Positions 1 to 8,676 of a stretch of 21,734 nt of DNA are shown one piece after another. A program made the translations under genes and the position numbers. Location of the stretch: NCBI GenBank assembly GCA_023091735.1, contig JALKBU010000884.1, positions 1 to 21,734 of the forward strand, given 5' to 3'. Within the stretch, counting starts at the first letter, position 1, and every line of letters starts with the position of its first letter. The stretch is from Trichomonas tenax (lineage: Eukaryota > Parabasalia > Trichomonadida > Trichomonadidae). Under the pieces are notes generated by a model. The model did no database searches, had not been told where the DNA came from, and saw nothing but the letters and a program-made list of their open reading frames with translations.

Positions 1-2
1 GT

Positions 3-113
3 TATGAACGTGCTATTAATCCAATGTTTGTTAATAAGCCAAATAGAAGTTGGGTGAAACAGCATCAGAATGGTACATGTGTTCACGTTATAAGCACAAA
101 TATGATTTATTGA
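3..113 (+). CDS. possible C-terminal tail of an unknown protein (partial)
   Basis: Frame 3 is open from the window edge for 36 codons and ends at TGA 111-113. The translation has mixed, protein-like composition (Pro, Trp, Cys and Arg among hydrophobic residues) rather than the Ile/Lys/Asn/Phe bias of non-coding A+T-rich DNA here. No family is recognised. A chance frame of this length is quite possible, so this is a weak call. Confidence 0.25.
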   Translation, partial: YERAINPMFVNKPNRSWVKQHQNGTCVHVISTNMIY

Positions 114-486
114 AAATTTCATTAAAATTACTTTTTTGGGCTTCTTATGTTCATGAAAAGAACTATCCAATGGACACAAAATATGGCTATAACAACAACA
201 ATCTCCAAAAATGAACAGCAATAGAAGTCAAAATTTGCGACGTTTTTATGAGTCAAATTTTTTGATACAAAAGTGACCATGTTCTTGCTGTAATTTGTGA
301 GAGGAGATTTTTCCAACATAAACATTTTGCATTGATTTTAAATGCCATAAAAATTTCAAGACAAAAACAAAACTGACTTATTTTTTTGATCTGATCAAAA
401 TTTAATAGATTATCAGATAATGCACAATTATGAAAATTTAAACGTAGTAATTTTGAATTAAAAATAATCGAGAGCTCGATTGGTAG
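114..486. other. non-coding stretch upstream of the Pmp-like pseudogene
   Basis: A+T-rich sequence with no convincing gene, RNA or repeat. The only open frame, on the minus strand, is hydrophobic and lacks a canonical Inr. A weak Inr-like TCAATTTT lies at 487-494, ten bases before the likely ATG at 499. Its +2 base is A rather than pyrimidine, so it is not a clean match to TCA-Y-W. Confidence 0.5.
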
Positions 487-498
487 TCAATTTTGATA

Positions 499-2418
499 AT
501 GTTTGTTTTATACTTGCATTTCCTTTTTAAAACATCTGACTTCCAAGTTGCGCCTGGTTTCCAGGGCGAGCAGAACTATCCAACCATTAACGAAGACCAT
601 CTTTATGCTAATATCGAATTAATAAACGCGATGATTGAAACAAATCTACGACTTAATCAAAGTTATTACAACAGCCTCATTACAGTTTCGAGTTCCACAT
701 TCACTAGCAATACAGCTTTTGATGCTTCAATAGAGGGAGCCAGTGGCGGCGCAATATATTGTTATCTTTCACAAATGGTTATTTCTGACTCTAATTTTAC
801 AAGTAGCAGGGCTCAAGATGGTGGATCCCTCAGGTTAACTTCATCCAATGTTCTGATCCAAAGCCGCCTTTTCCTTCAAAATAAAGCATACCTTAATGGA
901 GGAGCAGTTTCTGCTGCAACAGCTTTTGGGCTTTGAGATGATACAATCATCGAACCTGTGCTTAATGCAGTGTAGTCAAATTTCACTGAAAATGTTGCTC
1001 TTTATGAAGGTGGTGCTTTTCTTATTGGAATGAAATGTGACACATGCAATTTCTTCACTAATATTGCTGAATACAATGGCGTCGCGGCCTTAATTATTCA
1101 AGCCCCTGTTTATATTTATCATTCAAATATATATAATAACTCTGCCGGCATTCAGTTAAATCCAATGAAAAACTGTATAATTCATGGATAAAATGTTTAT
1201 CAAAATGGCATAACATCATATTTCAATTTATTGAACACAAATCGAGACTGTGGAGGTATATGTTATAACTGATGCAGCTACAAATATAAGAAGTGACGTA
1301 TATGTAAGAATTGGATATAATTTTGCATGTTCTTATTCATTTTTTCAATATGTCAGTGGAAACTGTAGTTTATATAGAAAGGAAAGAAAATTCAACTATA
1401 TTTGCTCCGGAAAATTTAAATAAATCTCGAATTAATTAATCCTTATGGGCAAAGCATAAACTGTACGAATGTATTTAAATTAGCTACATTTTTATTTGCT
1501 TCTCCCGTCAATATGACTGATTGATCAACTAGTAGTGTACCACCTCCAAATACATTTAATTTTGCAACCACTCCACAAACACAGCAAAACAGATTTTCAA
1601 CAAAAAGTGAACCTACTACAATTAATATATCATGTGTCAGACCTACAGATGTCCCAATTCCTCCAATAACACCTTCAACAACTCCTTCTACAACTCCTTC
1701 AACAACAAAATCAACCACACCTTCTACAACTCCTTCAACAACACCATCAACAATTCCGATAATAACGCCATACAAATCAATATCTGCAACACCATCACCT
1801 AAGCCAACGGACATTCCACTTCAAACGCCGTACGCAACTGCACCACCAGATGCGATCACAACAACAACGGTGAATGAGACAACAACAACAAATGTCTCGA
1901 CAACAACTGAAGTAATACTTGAAAAAAGTACAACTATATTTACGAACACAACATCAAACTTTGATCCTACAAATTCAACTATAATTGAAACTTATGTTAA
2001 CGCCACGATTTATATTCAGTCCTATGTTGTTGTCATGACAAACATTCTGACATACACTCAATCAAATGTTGTTATTGACATACAAGATTTAGGCCTAAGC
2101 GATGATTCTGGATATGATAAAGGTCAAATGATTAGCCCAGCAAGATTAATTCTTCTCTGCATCATTGGATTAGCTGCTGTATTCAGTGTTGCTATTATTG
2201 GGTTATTTTTGTACAGAAAGAATCATCAGGAAGTTGACTTGTCGGATTCATTTGGTGAATCATACAGCGACCATATAATCTCAGCAACAACAATATTCGA
2301 GAACCCAACAATAGTTACTATGAGCGATGATGATATGGGGTACACTTTTTCTTGCCAGAACGAACAGTTATTTTACATCGATATTGAATTGAAAATGATC
2401 GTTCTGGGTCTAAGGTAG
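499..2418 (+). pseudogene. Pmp-like (chlamydial polymorphic membrane protein-like) surface protein, broken
   Basis: The remains encode a type I surface protein. A short hydrophobic N-terminus starts at ATG 499. It is followed by repeats with the GGAI and FxxN motifs of Pmp-type beta-helix proteins (for example SGGAIY, NGGAV, NFTEN, EGGAF), then a Thr/Pro/Ser-rich stalk (about 1560-2060), one transmembrane helix (about 2143-2211, followed by YRKN) and an acidic cytoplasmic tail. The frame is broken by TGA 934-936, TAG 973-975, TAA near 1189 and TGA near 1528. Coding sense also moves to frame 2 between about 1253 and 1423 and then returns. The frame is otherwise conserved across the lesions, so decay looks recent. 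Pmp-like families are known to be expanded in T. vaginalis and are proposed to act at the cell surface. A functional product from this copy is unlikely. The tail after about 2340 may also be frameshifted. Confidence 0.8.
1669..1752 (+). repeat. Thr-Pro-Ser codon repeat in the surface-protein stalk
   Basis: Imperfect tandem copies of a 12-base unit (ACTCCTTCAACA and variants) encode TPST-type repeats. Such Thr/Pro-rich stalks are typical of O-glycosylated or extended linkers before the membrane anchor. The long antisense open frame over this stretch is a by-product of the repeat. Confidence 0.75.
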
Positions 2419-2938
2419 AGGGATGCCGAAGGTTATTTTTAAACGTAAGTTCATTGTAACTTGCTACACCATCATTTTCTGCGGTAGTTCACATAACATA
2501 AAATGATGGGCAGTAACTTTGCAGTCAGCCCGCATACACTGCATGCAACAGTTTCACACATCACAATCCACAAATAAGATATCTTCGAAAAAAATGTAGT
2601 TTGAGCACAAAATTCAATCTAAACCATAACATACACATTATCGAATACCAAATGCACAAGTAAATACGAAACAATATTCAAATAATAATATTTCGAAATT
2701 TCGAAAACCTGCATTTACACAGTATGAGTACAATGTTATTCATTACTGGCTTGTGTTTAGCCAGGGTGAGACATTTGTTCAATATCATACTCGATATTTA
2801 ATATGAAAAATTGTTAAACGTACACTCTTTTTGGCCCTAAAGTTCAGTTCTCTAGCTAATTTCCGGAGAATTTGTGCTAGAAATTGATCATTTTTGATGG
2901 TATTTAAAAGCGGATAATTATAAATCGCAGATTGCTTT
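2419..2938. other. non-coding stretch with small palindromes
   Basis: No gene is supported. There is a perfect 10-bp inverted repeat (CCATCATTTT at 2469-2478 and its complement at 2500-2509, 21-nt loop). Overlapping TTTCGAAA palindromes lie near 2691-2705. No tRNA-like or rRNA-like signature was seen. Confidence 0.45.
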
Positions 2939-3003
2939 AGTTATCTCATAGCATGACGAACCTATGTGCATAGCTTATCTGTTTGTCATGCTATGAGACA
3001 ACT
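2939..3003. repeat. long inverted repeat 1 (23-bp arms, 19-nt loop)
   Basis: The arms 2939-2961 and 2981-3003 are complementary at 21 of 23 positions, including an uninterrupted 14-bp core (TCTCATAGCATGAC at 2944-2957 against 2985-2998). The loop itself holds a small palindrome, CTATGTGCATAG (2962-2973). It is the first of three such structures in 300 bases. Function unknown: structured RNA, small-RNA precursor or decayed mobile element are all possible. Confidence 0.85.
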
Positions 3004-3048
3004 GTATCGAGTAATGTAAATCGATAAAATGAAGTATTTGATACATAG

Positions 3049-3119
3049 CATTTCCTACGACTATCTGAGGTTCCCACATCACTGTATATCCTAGAAACCT
3101 CAGATAGTCGTAGAAAATG
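3049..3119. repeat. long inverted repeat 2 (24-bp arms, 23-nt loop)
   Basis: The arms 3049-3072 and 3096-3119 match at 23 of 24 positions; the single mismatch is C3054 against A3114. The core includes CTACGACTATCTGAGGTT. This is far beyond chance in a window of this size. The arm sequence is unrelated to that of inverted repeat 1. Confidence 0.88.
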
Positions 3120-3173
3120 TAGATTTGTAAAAGATGGTCGAATGTGTTAGATTTATGTGAATCTCGAAAGCAC

Positions 3174-3235
3174 CAACAGTCAACAAACCATGATGCGCGA
3201 ACAAATGCTTTGGATTTGTAGTTTATCGACTGTTG
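3174..3235. repeat. inverted repeat 3 (15-bp arms, 32-nt loop)
   Basis: The arms 3174-3188 and 3221-3235 match at 13 of 15 positions; both mismatches are transitions that would be G-U pairs in a minus-strand RNA. An 8-base direct repeat, TGATGCGC, occurs at 3191-3198 and 3234-3241. It is the weakest of the three, but it sits at the same spacing. Confidence 0.6.
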
Positions 3236-3241
3236 ATGCGC

Positions 3242-4422
3242 TGAACGCAATGAAATTGCAAAAAAATCGAAGAACTAGGAAAACATTGAATGGCAGACCA
3301 CTAGATTTTCACTGGATAGAGGGCTTATGTACTGATAGACCTTATAAGCAGTAAAAAACTAGTGGAAAAGACGCGACAATGTTTTACTAGGCGATTCATA
3401 TTCTGTCTTCGAAATGCATCAAAGTTCACTATTTCACCAAGATTGCGAACTGATCTCCGATATTTTTTATAAACGTCACTGTTTAGATACACAGTCTTGT
3501 AACAAAAGTATGCATTGAGTATAAATGCAGCAGTAACAAGCCATAAAAAACTTTTCAAAGCAATCCAGAAAAATGATTTTGCAATATTACTATATTAATG
3601 CATACTAACTGTGTTCATACAGTCTGCTTGCATGCATCGATGAGCAAAATTGTCTGAAAACTGTTAATTTTTTTATTTGTGAATCATACATTTTTTTAAG
3701 GGTTTGAGTTTCAATCTCCCATGATAATATTTGCTAAAAGCAACTAGAATAACAAAAAATGTTGTAATGATTATACAAATCTTCAATTTAATTCTTCTCT
3801 TTTTCACATTTATCTAAATTTATCTGTGGCAATATAAAATTGTAATATTTTCCAGGTCTTGCCCCATTCTCATAAGGGTATGAATGTCTGGTAATACTAA
3901 TATCTGAACCCATATGAGATTTGTCAGAATTATGTCAAAAATGCCATAATTTTCTGACAAAATGAAATTTCGACCTCTTTTTATAGACTTCACTTTTGAC
4001 ACGTAAACTAAAACTATGATACGGTTTTTATTGTTCCGATATAATGCAAATATATCAATGATACTATCAACGAAAAATCAAGACTCAAAAATAAAACTCA
4101 ATGAATTTTTTATAAAAATTAAAAATCACTTCCAAAAACAAAAAATAGAAAAAAATCGAGGTAGGAAAAAAGTGAAAGATTTTTGCTTGGTTACACGTGA
4201 TAATATGTAGTATATTGTGTGTATAAACATGTTTATTATTTTTAAATTCATTTAATCCGTTATTTGCTGAGTTATTAATGTTTCAATCTCAAAAGTGAAG
4301 TGAATAACCTTACGGGCGTTCCGAACCCTTAATGTCTTGTAAAATCAATTATATTCAATTTCGCCATGTAAATTATTTCTGTCATGTAAAATTTATTCTC
4401 CGTTTATTTTGTCAAAAAAATA
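3242..4422. other. non-coding stretch upstream of the pseudokinase
   Basis: Short open frames occur on both strands (for example 3325-3558 minus and 4016-4210 plus). None has an Inr at a usable ATG or recognisable domain content; the first begins at TTG, not ATG. No RNA gene was recognised. The 120 bases before the kinase start contain no canonical Inr. TCAAAAAA at 4412-4419 is the closest candidate and fails the +2 pyrimidine rule. Confidence 0.45.
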
Positions 4423-7296
4423 ATGAAAAGTCGCCAAAGTGTTCAACTTCCCGAAATCCTTAAGGGGAAAATTGTATCACTTAGCGAGTTTTCGTTTATT
4501 CAGCAGATATGCTATGGGTCATTCGATTTATGGCTTGCGAAAAGCAACACAAAAAAAGATACTTATTATTATGCAAAGCAAGTGACAAGACAAACGAGCA
4601 AAAAAGACACTGCGGAGCTCTTTGAGCAGCTTTCGAAGATTGCTGTACTCAAACACCCTTTCATTTTGTCTTTCGTTGGTGTAACTGAACAACCGCCGTT
4701 TACAGGATTCACAGAAGCTGTTGGACGCAATCTCAGGGACATGCTTGAAGATCCTGAGTGTGATTCTATACTCACAGGCACAAAGACAACGTTAATCGCG
4801 ATGTGTATTGCCGATGCAATGCAATTCATGCACAAAAAGGGGTACAACATGCTGCACCTCAGCACAGGAAGCATATTTATCACAGATGACATCACACCTC
4901 GATTAAGTCTAATTGAGCACGGATGCATGAAGCTTCCTGCTTGGACACCACCGGAAATATTCCACGGGAAGCAGAGAGATGAGAAATCGGATGTGTTTCT
5001 TTATGGTTTTCTTCTTTTTGAGTTGTTAACAGGATATATTCCATTCCAAGATTTGTCGCCTCAAGAAACTGAGAGAGCTATTTGCATATCAAAGAAACGC
5101 CCACAGATACCAAAGACAGCTCCAGAGACACTTAAATTACTCATAAAGCACTGCTGGAGTCCAAGAAAAGTCAATAGACCGACATTCGCTGAAATTTATC
5201 AATTATTCGAACTCGGAACAGTTTCATATCCGAATTCTGATATCGAAGCGATCAGAAGTTTCATCAAATCCACTCGCCATCTCCACAAAAAGCATAATCA
5301 CGCATCATTGCATGCATTCGATCTCTATAACTCAATCACATCAACGAGGAGAAAAACACCTAAAACAATGTCAACTATTTCAAGAAATGATGTTGATCAA
5401 CTTCCTCCTCCACCTCAACCAGCAGAAGTCAGCTTCTTGTACAAGAGCCGATTTTCAACAGAAACAGAATCGAGAGTTTCTACATCAACAAATGAAACAA
5501 TATCAAACATAGCAGTAAATGCAGAAGCTCCAGAAGAAATTTCAGTTCAAGATAATCGTGAGGAAGAGGAAGTTATCGAAAAAATATCAAAGAGCGGTAA
5601 AATGCAAAGCCAGATGAAGTCAGAGAAAAGCAAACAAATGCTAAAGAAAGAATTTTCTACACCAAAGGCTGAAGAAAAATCTCCTAAATCAAAGTTATCG
5701 GAAAAATCGCAAAAGAAACCAAAGAAGCAAATTGTTGTTGAAGAAGAGAGCGAAAGCTCCGAATCAGTCGAAGAAGAAGAGGAATATTATGAAGAAGAAG
5801 AGGCACTCTATGTAGAAGAAGATGAAGACGAAGAAAGAATAATGGAAACAGACAAATTGTCATTGAATGTTAACTCATTTGGTGATTATTTAGCTCCAGA
5901 GTTCAAAGAAGCCATCTCTGTCGTAGAAAAAATCGTTCATGCAGGTAATGTTTTAGAATTCATGAAGAAGATTCCTCCGTTAATGAAGAAAATGGTTCCA
6001 ATTGACATTAAAATGTCTGTTTTCGATGCTCTCAGGAAAGTATTAGTTACAAAAGAAGCATTTGATGCTCTTAAGGAAGCAAATGTTTTACCAAGTCTTC
6101 CAACATCGCAAAAAGAAATGCAGGACGCTTGCATCGATTTTTTGATATTCGTTTTCCAACATTCAGTTGAGTTTGTGACTTTTGAATTTTTAAGGTCGAT
6201 TCCGCCTCTTCTTCGCACAGCACCAAAGCGATCTTTATTATTCGAATCAATTTTAATAAAGAAAATAGAAAAACTCCCAGAAGCAGAATCGATTTGCGAT
6301 CAACTTGTTAAAAACTCACAATACTTCGTTGATAGCAATGGATTGGCTGATTATGTGAGTACATTGTTCATTCTCTGTCAAGACGATAATTTCTTCGATA
6401 AGCATGGCGACTGGTGCATCGAGTTCTTCCAAAAGACACTCGCTGAAGCCCAAGATGTCGAAGCATGTAAGAGATGCTACGAATCTTTAATATCTTTCTC
6501 TCCAGATGATCCGGCAATTGATATTGACATTGTTTGTGAACAACTTTGCCATCCACTGCTTGAGAAACACGCATTATCAGCACTTATAAGAATGCCAAAT
6601 GTAATGATAAACAAGCAGACAGCAAAATCATTGCTTGACTTGGCAACAAAATATGAAGATGCATCGCTTTATTTAATGAAAAGAGCCAACGAATATCAAA
6701 CTGCTCAAGCAATAGTTAGTGATCACACATGGCTGCTGAATGAGTTGCCCACATTCCAGCACACACTAAGATTGTTCATGGTTATATTCAAGCACAACCA
6801 GTTGAAGACCTTTATTGTAACGTTCGCGGAAGTTCCGCACTTCTTCACTTCCATTGTCAGTCATGAAGATGAGGCAATAGCTAAGTCTATTGGCCCATTA
6901 TTCAACCAGCTACCATTTGCACGCTCTTGTCTCGAAAGTTTCGAAAGCGCCGGCTTCTTTGATGCTCTGTTTGATAGACTTGATAAGACTGTTGATGAGA
7001 GCGCTCAAATCATATATCTGAGAGTTATGGGAAGAATCGCTGAATTCGGATTCCTCAATGAGTTCAACAAACACATAGAAACATACAAAGAACTGATGAA
7101 AGGAACAATCCAAGTTGCAAAAGCATGCTTCTCAACAATGAACACACTATCGATGCATAATCAATGCGTTAAAGCTTTCAGAGATGCTGGAATAGATGAA
7201 TTGGTGGAAAAACACCTTCGCGGCAAAGTCGATCAAAGACCTTTGATGACATTTGTAACAAGAATATCGAACGGGGGTTACACGGGATATCCATAA
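4423..7296 (+). CDS. TKL-like pseudokinase with large helical C-terminal region
   Basis: A 957-aa protein. Residues about 20-265 have the protein-kinase fold pattern: a degenerate glycine loop (CYGSF, 30-34), the beta3 lysine (YYYAK, K52), a helix-C Glu, a PPE motif (176-178), the KSDVFLYGFLLFELLTG helix-F segment (188-204), and the NRPTFAEI motif ending the C-lobe. These features resemble the TKL-type kinases abundant in trichomonads. The catalytic loop that should read HRDxKxxN is instead LHLSTGS (144-150) with no aspartate, and DFG is EHG (165-167). It is therefore predicted to be catalytically dead, perhaps a scaffold or allosteric regulator. Residues 270-490 are disordered, with PPPPQP near 338, Lys/Ser-rich stretches and a Glu-rich acidic block (about 440-480). 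Residues 490-957 are mostly alpha-helical, possibly ARM/HEAT-like (inference). The start is the first ATG of an uninterrupted frame. It is convergent with the nitroreductase. Confidence 0.88.
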   Translation: MKSRQSVQLPEILKGKIVSLSEFSFIQQICYGSFDLWLAKSNTKKDTYYYAKQVTRQTSKKDTAELFEQLSKIAVLKHPFILSFVGVTEQPPFTGFTEAVGRNLRDMLEDPECDSILTGTKTTLIAMCIADAMQFMHKKGYNMLHLSTGSIFITDDITPRLSLIEHGCMKLPAWTPPEIFHGKQRDEKSDVFLYGFLLFELLTGYIPFQDLSPQETERAICISKKRPQIPKTAPETLKLLIKHCWSPRKVNRPTFAEIYQLFELGTVSYPNSDIEAIRSFIKSTRHLHKKHNHASLHAFDLYNSITSTRRKTPKTMSTISRNDVDQLPPPPQPAEVSFLYKSRFSTETESRVSTSTNETISNIAVNAEAPEEISVQDNREEEEVIEKISKSGKMQSQMKSEKSKQMLKKEFSTPKAEEKSPKSKLSEKSQKKPKKQIVVEEESESSESVEEEEEYYEEEEALYVEEDEDEERIMETDKLSLNVNSFGDYLAPEFKEAISVVEKIVHAGNVLEFMKKIPPLMKKMVPIDIKMSVFDALRKVLVTKEAFDALKEANVLPSLPTSQKEMQDACIDFLIFVFQHSVEFVTFEFLRSIPPLLRTAPKRSLLFESILIKKIEKLPEAESICDQLVKNSQYFVDSNGLADYVSTLFILCQDDNFFDKHGDWCIEFFQKTLAEAQDVEACKRCYESLISFSPDDPAIDIDIVCEQLCHPLLEKHALSALIRMPNVMINKQTAKSLLDLATKYEDASLYLMKRANEYQTAQAIVSDHTWLLNELPTFQHTLRLFMVIFKHNQLKTFIVTFAEVPHFFTSIVSHEDEAIAKSIGPLFNQLPFARSCLESFESAGFFDALFDRLDKTVDESAQIIYLRVMGRIAEFGFLNEFNKHIETYKELMKGTIQVAKACFSTMNTLSMHNQCVKAFRDAGIDELVEKHLRGKVDQRPLMTFVTRISNGGYTGYP

Positions 7297-7600
7297 TATT
7301 ATTGTTTTATTTTGTTATTTGTTATTTAAACTTTTATTACAAATTATATATTGCCATAATAGGATACAACTGAATCAGTATTACACCAATTGAATTAAAA
7401 TAATTCATCAATTTCAATTCAAATTTAACAATTATTGTTTGTCAAAGTCTGTAAAGACAGGAATTCAAAAATCTACTTCAAAGATATTTTTTAGTAATGT
7501 TTTTAAGATAGTATTTGGTTGAAATATGTAATAATTGTGATATTTTATGTGTTTAATCAAAATAAAACATTCAGCAAAGATAACGAAGCATAATAACGTT
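7297..7600. other. short convergent intergenic region
   Basis: Very A+T-rich sequence between the 3' ends of the pseudokinase and the nitroreductase. It contains several TAAA and ATTAAA-like words that could serve as cleavage/polyadenylation signals in either direction. No gene seen. Confidence 0.5.
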
Positions 7601-8140
7601 TTAGTTATATGTAATTTTAGCAATGACTTCCTTCTTATCAACAAATGGTTTCTTGTTAACCTTACCAAGAGCTAAGCCAACCAAGAGGGAGCCAGGCTTT
7701 AAGCCCATGAACTCCTCAACCTTAGGTTGAACAAGGACTCCCATAGACATGGAATCGATCTTGAATTCCTGTGCAGCAACGATAAGAGACATGTGTAACA
7801 TACCAGCATCGACATTAATCCAGTGCTCAGCACGTTCGTTCTTGACTAAAAGGATGATGCATGGAGCATCGCCAGTAATAGTATTTGAAACTGCGTACTT
7901 GCTCTTACGCGTGTCAAAGCTAGCCTGGACCTCCTTTGGCAAGCTGTCGTAGCAGACTTTACCGAGTTCCTTGATTTTATCCTTGTTTGTGATGACAAAC
8001 AAATCGACATCTTGGTTATTCTTGGCGGAAGGTGCATTTAAAGCTGTGTTGATGATTTCTGTGAGCTGCTCCTTTGGAATAACGAAGTTTGGATCGAAGT
8101 TTCTAATTGTACGGCGATGCTTTAAAGCTGCAAGAGCCAT
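7601..8140 (-). CDS. nitroreductase family flavoprotein
   Basis: A 179-aa protein covering a complete short bacterial-type nitroreductase domain. The N-terminal RRTIRNFDP (9-17) is the usual FMN-phosphate-binding Arg motif. NAPSAKNNQ (about 35-43) matches the second FMN-contact segment, and the C-terminal glycine-rich LLVGLALGKVNKKPF resembles the conserved end of the fold. Members reduce nitro compounds or quinones with NAD(P)H through bound FMN, usually as homodimers. T. vaginalis carries several such genes, thought to be acquired from bacteria, and some are implicated in activating nitroimidazole drugs; which paralogue this is cannot be told. No targeting presequence is evident, so it is probably cytosolic. 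The stop codon overlaps TAAA, the trichomonad polyadenylation-signal type. It is divergent from the YIPF6-like gene. Confidence 0.9.
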   Translation of the reverse strand: MALAALKHRRTIRNFDPNFVIPKEQLTEIINTALNAPSAKNNQDVDLFVITNKDKIKELGKVCYDSLPKEVQASFDTRKSKYAVSNTITGDAPCIILLVKNERAEHWINVDAGMLHMSLIVAAQEFKIDSMSMGVLVQPKVEEFMGLKPGSLLVGLALGKVNKKPFVDKKEVIAKITYN

Positions 8141-8185
8141 GAATATTTTTGCTTACGTTTAAAATTACAAAACAGGGGAGCCAGA

Positions 8186-8652
8186 GTCGCCCCCTTAATA
8201 TTGCTTTTTATTTGGTGTCATCCCCTTAATATTATATCTTATGTAAAAGTTTTCATAATTCAAATATTTAGATCCATTAAGATGCATCTATATGATTTCA
8301 AAGTTACAGCTTTTAAAATCAATCAGAAGTGCATATTTTCTAACTTTAATTTCACTGGTGTCAACCCCTATATATATTAATATTAATCAAAATAGGAAAC
8401 TTTCAAGTTCTTTTTCTCCATAATCGATATGAAAAAGTTTTCATAATTCCAATATCTACTCATCTATTGATATATTTTAGCAAAGTTATGACATCAAAAG
8501 TCAATCAGAAGTGTATCTTTTCTAACATTTATCATTCCTAAATTTTCTTTATTTGATGTTATCCCCTAAATATTTTATTTTGAGGCATGACCCCTATTTT
8601 GAGATATAAAACCCTGAACATTTCTGATTTTCAGTGTCATCCCCTGTATATA
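8186..8652. repeat. diverged tandem repeats and CCCCT motifs in a divergent upstream region
   Basis: A motif of the form GTGTCATCCCCTTAATATT recurs with variation at about 8186 (partial), 8215, 8358, 8555, 8585 and 8634. Between these, a segment running from AAAAGTTTTCATAATTC to AATCAGAAGTG...TTTTCTAAC is present twice (about 8245-8345 and 8433-8528, period roughly 182-188). This is a degenerate tandem repeat filling the space between two divergent genes. It could be a regulatory array or a decayed minisatellite; neither gene has a clean Inr here. Confidence 0.7.
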
Positions 8653-8676
8653 ATCTGTTTATTTTTTTCTTCTTTC

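Noticed and set aside
128..325. 65-codon minus-strand frame with a hydrophobic stretch
   Set aside because: No Inr matches TCA-Y-W upstream and no family is recognised; a single hydrophobic run is expected by chance in T-rich DNA.
468..486. tRNA D-arm-like string (GAGCTCGATTGGTAGTC)
   Set aside because: No anticodon arm, T-arm or acceptor pairing follows at the required distances.
1443..1814. 123-codon minus-strand frame with GVVEGVV repeats
   Set aside because: It is the antisense of the Thr/Pro codon repeat in the surface-protein stalk.
2975..3250. 91-codon minus-strand frame
   Set aside because: It reads through the hairpin arms and has no coherent domain. The inverted repeats explain the sequence better.
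3325..3558. Minus-strand frame with a signal-peptide-like start
   Set aside because: The start would be TTG, not ATG. The nearby Inr-like TCATTTTT leads instead to an ATG that opens only about 22 codons.
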